A DNA stretch of 64,000 bases, taken from Haliscomenobacter sp. GTDB lineage: Bacteria > Bacteroidota > Bacteroidia > Chitinophagales > Saprospiraceae. A program made the translations under genes and the position numbers. The notes below the pieces were generated by a model. It saw nothing but the letters and a program-made list of their open reading frames with translations. It did no database searches and was not told where the DNA came from. The stretch spans positions 1 to 64,000 of the forward strand of contig JADJPL010000003.1 of the NCBI GenBank assembly GCA_016713275.1. The letters are read 5' to 3'. Position 1 is the stretch's first letter. Each line of letters begins with the position of its first letter. Positions 57,529 through 64,000 of the stretch are shown here, in pieces.

Positions 57529-59275
57529 CTAACCATTCTTCGGTTTTTCCGGCCATTCCATCTCGTTCTCTTCCGTTGCCGGCGCAGGCTTGGCGTTTCC
57601 GTATACCCGGCAGAACCGGGTGCGCTGGGGATAGGAGAAAATCGTCACAATCTCGCCCTGCCGTAACCGCTCCTGAACGTCCTGCCAGAACTTCACATCG
57701 TACAGGTCGGCGTGTTTTTTCAGGAACATGTCCTTGATCACTTTTCTGCCAATGAGGAATTTGGGAAATTCTTCGGGAAAAATGTCGTTGGGCCCGACGG
57801 AGTACCAGGGTTCGCCCGACCATTCGTCTTCGTCGTTTCTGGATTCCGGGATGCGGCGGAAGTTGTAATCGGTGAGGAAGCCAATTTCATCGTAGTCGTA
57901 AAAGACCACGCGTTTCAGGCGGGTGACGCCGAAGTTTTTCAGGAGCATGTCGCCGGGGAAGATATTCACGGCAGCCAGGTCTTTGATGGCGCGCCCGTAA
58001 TCCCGGATCACTTCTTCGGCTTCCTCCGGGGTGGCGGTTTCGAGGTAGAGGTTGAGCGGGATCATTTTCTTTTCGATGTACATGTGCTTGATCTCCAGCT
58101 TGTCGCCGTCGATCTTGAGCTTGGAGGGGCATTCGCGCAGCAACTCCTCAATCAGTTCTTCGCTGAACCGGCTGCGGTCGAAGACGAAGTTCTCAAACAT
58201 GTGGCTGTCGGCCATCCGCCCGCCGCGGTCGTGCATACTGACCAGCTCGTATTTTTCCTTCACCTCCCGCTCCGTGACGTTTTTTGGGGGCTGGAATTTG
58301 TCTTTGATCATTTTGAACACCATGCTGTAAGAAGGCAGGGTGAACACGGTCATGACCATCCCTTTCACGCCCGGGGCAGGGATAAACTGATCGGAAGTCA
58401 GGCTCAAATGCCGCAGGAAATCGCGGTAAAGTACCGTTTTGCCGTGTTTTTCAAACCCGATGGAGTTGTACAACTCCCCAAGGCTCTTGAACGGCAGGAT
58501 GGTGCGCAGAAAATCCGCCATGTCGCTGGCGATGTCCGTGTCCACCAGGAAGTACGCCCGGTTGTAACTGAACATGGAGCTGACGTAGTTGATCTCCAGG
58601 AGCAAGGTATCGGCATAGATCCCGTTTTCTTCGTTCATCAGGGGGATGACAAACGGGTGGAGGCGCTCCTCGAGGTAGAGCTTTCCTACCAGGTATGCCG
58701 TTTTGGAGCGGTAAAAGACCGACTTGAGCATTTCAATCCGCGCGTGCCGGAGGCTGTGCTGTTCAATGGCCAGTTTTTTGCGCAAGGTGTCGGCGATATA
58801 CCCGATATCGCGGTCCAGGTTTTCATAAGGCACGTCAAAGGTATACCAGGAAAAGATCTGGTGGAGGGTGTGTTCTACCGGGTTGGTCAGGAAAAAGGTA
58901 TGGTAAATGGGCAATGCCGACCGGAACTCCCGGTAACTGCCTGTAGCCTGCACAAACATCAGGTCTTCATCGGCGCTCAGGCCTCTGTGGGCATGCCGGA
59001 AGACCGAATTGAAAAACGTTTCGGCGATGTTTCGGGTGTTGAAGTTGAAGATCTCCTCCAGGTACATTTCCTTGATCTCCCTCCAGGTCTGCCCTGCCCA
59101 CCGCGTCGCGGTAGAGCGTCAGCCGCTCGCGGGTGTCGTTCTGGATGCCGTGCCAATCCCGGAGTTCGAAGCGGATTTTTGCCCGTTTGGTGATCCGCTT
59201 GAACTGGTGATGGTAATGAATATAGGAATCCAGGATCAGGTAAGCGGCTTCGTAAGGGAGGAGTTTTTCAAACAT
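57529..59275 (-). CDS. aceK: Isocitrate dehydrogenase kinase/phosphatase (frameshifted)
   Basis: AceK phosphorylates or dephosphorylates isocitrate dehydrogenase to direct carbon between the TCA cycle and the glyoxylate shunt. The N-terminal segment (MFEKLLPYEAAYLILDSYIH to RERLTLYRDAVGR) is out of frame with the rest because a GGG run on the coding strand (CCC at 59092-59094) has a surplus base. Correction gives QTWREIKEMYLEEIFNFNTR. The kinase domain includes VKGMVMTVFTLPSYSMVFK (nucleotide-binding region) and DLAAVNIFPGDMLLKNFGVT (catalytic loop). Corrected length is about 581 residues, normal. Isocitrate lyase and malate synthase are not in the window. Confidence 0.92.
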
Positions 59276-59309
59276 GCCAAAAGAAATTTATCAGACAGAC
59301 AAAAGCGCG

Positions 59310-60503
59310 TCAATTCGGCGTCACGGGCTGGGTCCAGGCCATTTCCGTATCTCCGGGAAAATAGGGGTTGAACTTGGGCTTGTCCGAAACCAATCGGGCG
59401 CGGATGAAAAGGTCGTCGGGTTTGAACGCATACCGGGCTTCGGTTCCTTCCACGGCGGCCAGGATTTGGGATTTTTTTCCTCCTTTTTTCCAGCCAACAA
59501 ACTCAATCCGGTACTTCACGCCTTGCTCCTGACGGATTTTCACGGAGAGGTTTTTGGAGTTGGAAACCAGGCTATCCAGAACAATCCCCGAGCTGGAATA
59601 AAAATCCCCGGCTTCCATCGAGGCGATCAGGGATGCCGGGCTGAGGTCGGGCGCGTTGACCATCACCCAGCCCCGTCCGGAATTGCTGTATGTGGGGCCA
59701 AAGAAGAAGTAGTTGTGGCTGTCGTCGGTAGCCAAGCCAAACATGAGTGGTTTGCCTTGCTGCAGGTAAGCGTGGTTGATCTGGTCCCACATTTCCTCTG
59801 TGCCCAGCCGGGCGCTGTCGCCGTAGTTGTTGACGGCCGGATGGCCATTGTAGACTTCAAAAAACCGCTCGCCGGTGAGTTCCATCATGTCTTCCGCCTT
59901 GATGGCCCAGCCGAAGTTGGGGTGGTTGATATGCGGGAACATAGGCTGCCCGGTAGCGGCGCGCTGCTCCAGCACCGCGTTGATGTTGTTCTGCATCACC
60001 TGGGCAATGCTGGCGCCCGAACGGGGTTTGATGAGCGATTGCACGTTGGTGGCGTTGAGGTGCACCGGCTTGCCAAAGAACGAACTCGTAATCTCTTCGC
60101 TGCGCAGGATCAGGAATTTCTCGGGTTCTTCAAAAAGCCCCCGGTATTCGTCCAGGGTTTTCAGGCGCACTTGAAGGGTATCGCCACCCAGGCGCCGGGA
60201 ATCGACCCAGCGCTCGCCGAAGTTGCGCAGGTAGCGCTCGAAGACCCGCTGCCGGATCTGTACTTTCGGTACGTTGACCCAGCGCTCGCCTTCCTGAAGC
60301 GTGTTGTGGTCGGAAAGGCCCACAAACTGATAGCCGTTGGCTTTGTACCAATCCATGACCATCTCGGGGTAATCGTCGCCGTCGCTCCAGAGCGAATGCG
60401 TGTGGAGGTTGCCTTTATACCAGTTTTGGCCTTGAATAGGGCCCATAGCAATAAAAAAAAGCAGGCCGGCGCAGCAGGACCGGATCAGTTGAGTTGCTTT
60501 CAT
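59310..60503 (-). CDS. Secreted PHP-domain metal-dependent phosphoesterase-like protein
   Basis: A Sec signal (ending GPIQGQ) is followed by the PHP motif YKGNLHTHSLWSDGDDYPE and GYQFVGLSDHNTL, the first two metal-binding clusters. FPHINHPNFGWAIK supplies a later histidine cluster. The C-terminal part is a beta-sandwich (about residues 290-397). Members resemble histidinol-phosphatase or Sb-PDE-type phosphodiesterases; the substrate is unknown. It lies 15 bp downstream of the VIT1-like gene and probably shares its transcript. Confidence 0.8.
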   Translation of the reverse strand: MKATQLIRSCCAGLLFFIAMGPIQGQNWYKGNLHTHSLWSDGDDYPEMVMDWYKANGYQFVGLSDHNTLQEGERWVNVPKVQIRQRVFERYLRNFGERWVDSRRLGGDTLQVRLKTLDEYRGLFEEPEKFLILRSEEITSSFFGKPVHLNATNVQSLIKPRSGASIAQVMQNNINAVLEQRAATGQPMFPHINHPNFGWAIKAEDMMELTGERFFEVYNGHPAVNNYGDSARLGTEEMWDQINHAYLQQGKPLMFGLATDDSHNYFFFGPTYSNSGRGWVMVNAPDLSPASLIASMEAGDFYSSSGIVLDSLVSNSKNLSVKIRQEQGVKYRIEFVGWKKGGKKSQILAAVEGTEARYAFKPDDLFIRARLVSDKPKFNPYFPGDTEMAWTQPVTPN

Positions 60504-60518
60504 TGGAGTTGAATGGTT

Positions 60519-61244
60519 TTAGGATGCGTTTCGTATCAGGTGTTCCAGAAAATCGCCAACAAAATACGAAACAGCAGCTGCAATTACACCCAGAGCCAGG
60601 GTTTCCAAAATTCCCCTCCACCGGGACGTTTCCGTTACGTACGTCTTTAAAAAACCAATTACCCCAAAAGCAGAAGCAGTGAGTAGGGAGGCGGTCAAAA
60701 ATAAATTCCCCGGAAAACCGGCGATAAAATCCCAAACATAGACCAGCAACGGAATCAACCCTACCGCTAAAAAGGCTAAAAAGGTTACCAGCCCGATCTT
60801 GAAGGGGCTGCGCTCTTCTTTCATCATGCCCAGTTCTTCCTTCATCATCGTGTCCACCCACCGGTCGCGATCCGAGCAGATCACGTCGACGACTTTTTCG
60901 AGAAGCTCGCCTTCGAACCCTTTGGCAGCAAAGATTTCCCGGACCTCGTTGCGTTCCATCTCGGGAAGGTGCTCCACTTCCCAGTATTCGATTTTTTCGT
61001 GCCGGCGAAAATTGTCCAATTCGGATTTATTAGACAAATACGCGCCTACCGACATGGCCAACAAGTTGGCGAAGCCCAAAATGAGGATAACGGCGCTGTC
61101 GAGGTTTGCTCCTACCGCGCCCGCTACTACCGCAAAGGTGGTCACGCTTCCGTCGATCCCCCCGTAGACAAACTCCCCAAGGTACTTCCGGAACCGGTCG
61201 ATCAGCCCTGTTTGATTATGCTGGATGGCTTCGTTGTGGTCCAT
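60519..61244 (-). CDS. VIT1/CCC1-family membrane transporter
   Basis: The 241-residue protein starts its transport domain with LGEFVYGGIDGSVTTFAVVAGAVGA, the hallmark of the VIT family. It has five membrane segments and a cytosolic metal-binding domain rich in Glu and His (EKIEYWEVEHLPEMERNEVR). Family members export Fe2+ or Mn2+ from the cytoplasm. Here it may help in metal homeostasis alongside the CusA-type pump further on. Confidence 0.85.
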   Translation of the reverse strand: MDHNEAIQHNQTGLIDRFRKYLGEFVYGGIDGSVTTFAVVAGAVGANLDSAVILILGFANLLAMSVGAYLSNKSELDNFRRHEKIEYWEVEHLPEMERNEVREIFAAKGFEGELLEKVVDVICSDRDRWVDTMMKEELGMMKEERSPFKIGLVTFLAFLAVGLIPLLVYVWDFIAGFPGNLFLTASLLTASAFGVIGFLKTYVTETSRWRGILETLALGVIAAAVSYFVGDFLEHLIRNAS

Positions 61245-61256
61245 GTGATATAATGG

Positions 61257-61350
61257 TCGGTTGCAAAGTTGTGAAGAAAAGTTACGAGGTTACGGAGTTG
61301 CGAAGTCCATTCAATACATCGTAATTTCGCAACTTCGCAACGCCGCAACT
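61257..61350. repeat. Intergenic repeat cassette 6 (octamer arms)
   Basis: The left arm has GTTGCAAA, GTTGTGAA, GTTACGAG, GTTACGGA and GTTGCGAA (61260-61304). The right arm has TTCGCAAC twice and GCCGCAAC (61326-61349). The arms are inverted complements with a spacer of about 20 nt. The cassette ends three bases before the stop of the haem-binding gene. Confidence 0.75.
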
Positions 61351-61352
61351 TT

Positions 61353-61856
61353 TTAATCTTCTTTTTCTCCATTTTCTGCTCCCTGCTCTCTGGAATCATT
61401 TTCGGCTTTGGCGTATTCCGCTTTAAACCATTCGACGAGCTGTCCTCTTTGAGCGTCGGTTAGTTTGGCGCTGGCATGCATCCAGGTGTAGGATTCGAGC
61501 GGCATTTCTTTGGATTCGACCACTTCGAAACACTCCTCCAGTTTATGGTTGGCCCGCTTGGCTGGGTAGGTCGTCCAGACGGAGAAGTTTAAATGTTCTC
61601 TGCCTTCGTCAACGTGGTCTTTAAGGAACCAGCCTGCGGGTTGAACGTAGGAATACCACGGGTAACGGGTGAGATTGGAGTGGCAATCGTAGCAAGCTTC
61701 TTTCAGAATACTGGTAACTGCTTCCGGCGGGTTAGCGGTGGCGAGGTAGTCCTGGGCAGGGTCGGCAGCTGGGTTGGTCTTGCTAATCTGCAGGAACTGG
61801 ATAAAGACGAGCGCGCCCAGCAGGGCAAGCAGCGTCCAACGGATGATCTTTTTCAT
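61353..61856 (-). CDS. Haem-binding domain protein (periplasmic, one CxxCH)
   Basis: The N-terminal anchor (IIRWTLLALLGALVFIQFL) precedes the Haem_bd domain, with CYDCHSNLTRYPWYSYVQPAG carrying a C-x-x-C-H haem site. The sequence WFLKDHVDEGREHLNFSVW is typical of PF14376. Of its 167 residues, the last 30 are charged. It is probably a membrane-tethered cytochrome involved in electron transfer or haem sensing. It is divergent from the gene at 61906. Confidence 0.88.
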   Translation of the reverse strand: MKKIIRWTLLALLGALVFIQFLQISKTNPAADPAQDYLATANPPEAVTSILKEACYDCHSNLTRYPWYSYVQPAGWFLKDHVDEGREHLNFSVWTTYPAKRANHKLEECFEVVESKEMPLESYTWMHASAKLTDAQRGQLVEWFKAEYAKAENDSREQGAENGEKED

Positions 61857-61875
61857 AGGTTGTTTTGGTTTTGCT

Positions 61876-61883
61876 CAAATATA
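61876..61883 (-). promoter_or_regulatory. Candidate -7 box for the haem-binding gene
   Basis: The minus strand reads TATATTTG, an exact TAnnTTTG match, 19 bp before the ATG at 61856. Confidence 0.4.
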
Positions 61884-61905
61884 AAGATATTCCTATTTTT
61901 ACACG

Positions 61906-62316
61906 ATGAATGGTGTTCCTGCAATATACGTTTTGTTGCTCTACCTGTTTGCTGCCCTGGTCCCTGCTTCTGTCAAAACGGAGCTTGGCAAACTGGACCA
62001 GCTGCTGGCGCATTATCTGGATCACCGATCAGAAACGCCGGAGTTGTCTTTCACCGGATTTCTGAAAATGCATTACGGCAAAGCCTATCAAGGGCACCGC
62101 AGCGCCCATGATCACGGCAAGCTCCCTGGAAAAGACGCGCCGGAACATACCCATGTCATCGCCTGTGGATGCAGCCCACTGGCATTGCCCGTCTCATTGG
62201 CCATGGAGTTCCGCCAGCCGCTCTTCCCTTCAAAACGCGATTTGGTACCCTCGGAAGCGTCGTTGATCTCCTCCGTGTTCGCTTCCTGCATCTGGCAGCC
62301 GCCTCGCCAGGGGTGA
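61906..62316 (+). CDS. Small secreted histidine/cysteine-containing protein ahead of the metal efflux pump
   Basis: The 136-residue protein starts with a hydrophobic signal (AIYVLLLYLFAALVPASVKT). Its middle holds HYGKAYQGHRSAHDHGKLPG and PEHTHVIACGCS, a group of histidines and two cysteines suited to metal binding. It lies 131 bp upstream of the CusA/CzcA gene on the same strand. I do not recognise the family with certainty; small His/Cys-rich proteins in this position are common in Bacteroidota efflux operons. Confidence 0.55.
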   Translation: MNGVPAIYVLLLYLFAALVPASVKTELGKLDQLLAHYLDHRSETPELSFTGFLKMHYGKAYQGHRSAHDHGKLPGKDAPEHTHVIACGCSPLALPVSLAMEFRQPLFPSKRDLVPSEASLISSVFASCIWQPPRQG

Positions 62317-62447
62317 TTCCCATCTTTTTCCAAAAGAAAGTTGGTTTGTGCTGATTCGTCATGCGCGCGGTGGCATGCACGAGCGCCGGATGCAGTATTC
62401 AGCAAATCCCGCCGCTTCCGGATTTTTTTCAAACGAAAACAAAAAGC

Positions 62448-64000
62448 ATGTTAGACGCCATTATCCGGTTATCTATCCATAACAAGCTCATCGTTGGGGT
62501 ATTTACTGCGGCATTGATCTTTGCCGGGGTGTATTCCTTCCTGCAGCTTCCGATAGACGCCATTCCCGATATTACGAACAATCAGGTGCAGGTGCTCACC
62601 GTGAGCCCGACGCTGGCCACTCAGGAGGTGGAGCAGTTCGTCACTGCGCCGATCGAATTTGCGGTGCGCACTATTCCAGGGGTGGTGGAACTGCGTTCCA
62701 TTTCCCGCTTCGGATTGAGCGTGGTGACCGTAGTTTTTGAAGAAAAAACCAATCCCTACCTCGCCCGGCAGCTCATTGCCGAGAAGCTGAAGGTTGCCGA
62801 AGAAATGATCCCGAAGGGATTCGGCACGCCGGAGATGGCGCCCATCTCCACAGGGCTCGGGGAGATCCTGCACTACCGGATTGAGCCGCTTCCTGGATAT
62901 GAGCACCGGTACAGCCCCGCCGATCTGCGGACGATCCAGGATTGGATCGTCAAGCGGCAGTTGGCTGGAATCCCAGGGGTTGTAGAGATTAACAGTTTTG
63001 GGGGATTGCTCAAACAATACGAAGTGGCCCTGTCGCCGGAGCGGCTGCGCAGTTTTGGCATCGGAATTCAGGAGGTGTTTGCGGCGCTGGAAAATGCCAA
63101 TGAGAACACCGGCGGCGCGTACATTGAACACACGAGCAACGCCTACTTTATCCGGAGCGAGGGCTTGGTCAAGTCCCTGGACGATATCCGGCAGATCGTC
63201 GTGCGCAGCAGTGCCAGTACGCCGGTCAAGATTGGAGACATCGGCGAGGTGCGGCTCGGGCACGCCCTGCGCTACGGGGCCGTCAGCCACAACGGCGAAG
63301 GCGAGATCGTGCTGGGTATCGTCATGATGCTCAAAGGGGAAAATGCCGCGCGGGTCATCAGCCGGGTGAAGGAACGGCTGGAAACGGTCAAGAAGAGCCT
63401 TCCGGAGGGCGTGACCATCACGACGTTCCTCGACCGGGAGAACCTGGTGAACCGGACCATCAAAACCGTGCGCAACAATCTGACAGAGGGCGCATTGATC
63501 GTCATTTTTGTACTGGTACTCCTGTTGGGCAATTTCCGGGCAGGATTGATCATCGCCTCTATCATCCCGCTATCGATGCTTTTTGCCCTCTGGATGATGC
63601 ATCTTTTCGGCGTGAGCGCCAACCTCATGTCGCTGGGGGCTATCGATTTTGGTCTGATCGTCGACGGGGCGGTCATCATCGTGGAAGCTACCCTGCATTT
63701 TCTGGGGGTGAAGATCGCGCAGCGCCGGGCCGAAGGAGAAACCGCTTTGCGTTTTACCAGCAAGGAAATGGACCATTATGTCGGCGCCGCTTCCGGGCGG
63801 GTCATGCGTTCCTCCGTATTTGGCATCATCATCATCCTGATCGTATACCTGCCGATCCTTTCCCTGTCGGGCATTGAAGGCAAGATGTTCAAACCCATGG
63901 CGCAAACGGTATCCTTTGCGCTGATCGGCGCCCTGCTGCTCTCGCTGACGTATGTGCCGGCCATGTCCGCGCTGTTCCTGGGCCGGAAGATGAAGACGGA
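62448..64000 (+). CDS. Heavy-metal efflux RND transporter, CusA/CzcA family (partial, runs off the right edge)
   Basis: The ATG at 62448 gives MLDAIIRLSIHNKLIVGVFT, the first membrane helix. The porter domain begins with QLPIDAIPDITNNQVQVLT and TQEVEQFVTAPIEFAVRTIPG. The helix-4 signature GAIDFGLIVDGAVIIVE is diagnostic of heavy-metal RND pumps; its Asp residues carry protons. About 517 of roughly 1040 residues are in view with no break. The pump exports Cu/Ag or Co/Zn/Cd across both membranes with an adaptor and TolC-like partner, expected downstream. Confidence 0.93.
   Translation, partial: MLDAIIRLSIHNKLIVGVFTAALIFAGVYSFLQLPIDAIPDITNNQVQVLTVSPTLATQEVEQFVTAPIEFAVRTIPGVVELRSISRFGLSVVTVVFEEKTNPYLARQLIAEKLKVAEEMIPKGFGTPEMAPISTGLGEILHYRIEPLPGYEHRYSPADLRTIQDWIVKRQLAGIPGVVEINSFGGLLKQYEVALSPERLRSFGIGIQEVFAALENANENTGGAYIEHTSNAYFIRSEGLVKSLDDIRQIVVRSSASTPVKIGDIGEVRLGHALRYGAVSHNGEGEIVLGIVMMLKGENAARVISRVKERLETVKKSLPEGVTITTFLDRENLVNRTIKTVRNNLTEGALIVIFVLVLLLGNFRAGLIIASIIPLSMLFALWMMHLFGVSANLMSLGAIDFGLIVDGAVIIVEATLHFLGVKIAQRRAEGETALRFTSKEMDHYVGAASGRVMRSSVFGIIIILIVYLPILSLSGIEGKMFKPMAQTVSFALIGALLLSLTYVPAMSALFLGRKMKT

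Noticed and set aside
57712..60512. Long plus-strand frames opposite aceK and the PHP hydrolase (57712-59193 and 59274-60512)
   Set aside because: Both mirror conserved genes on the other strand and show typical shadow composition.

Overview
The window reads as a chromosomal segment of a Bacteroidota bacterium, most likely class Saprospiria (Lewinella, Phaeodactylibacter or Haliscomenobacter type). The signs are two secreted proteins with type IX (Por) C-terminal sorting domains, a SusC/SusD pair, an EF-G2-type elongation factor, a B12-dependent ribonucleotide reductase, TAnnTTTG-type promoters, and fairly GC-rich DNA with AT-rich intergenic islands. I see no rRNA, tRNA, CRISPR array, prophage or intact insertion sequence.

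Layout. 1-4.3 kb: a HEAT-repeat/cyclophilin lipoprotein and a class A penicillin-binding protein, both with broken frames. 4.5-10.2 kb: 3-hydroxyacyl-CoA dehydrogenase, a secreted M36 metalloprotease and rlmB. 10.3-16.5 kb: an autocleaving S24 repressor divergent from ftsK, a GNAT-like protein and a broken conserved hypothetical. 16.7-25.1 kb: a large sorted surface protein, asnS, an MBL-fold hydrolase, a DCC thiol protein, radA and a Bax-inhibitor-1 protein. 25.3-28.5 kb: nitrilase, amidohydrolase and class IV aminotransferase. 28.7-36.7 kb: EF-G2, class II RNR, an intergenic DnaA-box cluster (possible oriC), GTP-dependent PEP carboxykinase and OmpH/Skp. 36.9-41.6 kb: cyanophycinase, ParA with a ribbon-helix-helix partner, and a patatin/outer-membrane phospholipase. 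41.8-48.1 kb: Na+/Ca2+ antiporter, thiolase, lipoprotein plus SCO1, an outer-membrane barrel, a TIGR02206 membrane protein and a dehydrogenase. 48.5-56.3 kb: SusC/SusD, MscS, cysE and cysM. 56.3-64 kb: a repeat-rich island with a truncated Rpn nuclease, then aceK, a PHP hydrolase, a VIT1-like protein, a haem-binding protein and the start of a CusA/CzcA metal efflux pump that runs off the window.

Two features cut across the gene list. First, ten genes carry single-base frameshifts, every one in or beside a short homopolymer run and several in genes expected to be essential; consensus sequencing error is the simplest reading. Second, at least eight intergenic gaps are filled by a repeat architecture: short tandem 7- or 8-mer arrays, usually in two inverted arms, sometimes enclosing a series of small hairpins. 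One 58-bp hairpin module occurs twice with two compensatory base-pair changes. One cassette has duplicated a 102-bp unit and cut off the 5' end of an rpn gene. This system of intergenic palindromic cassettes is the most unusual signal in the window.
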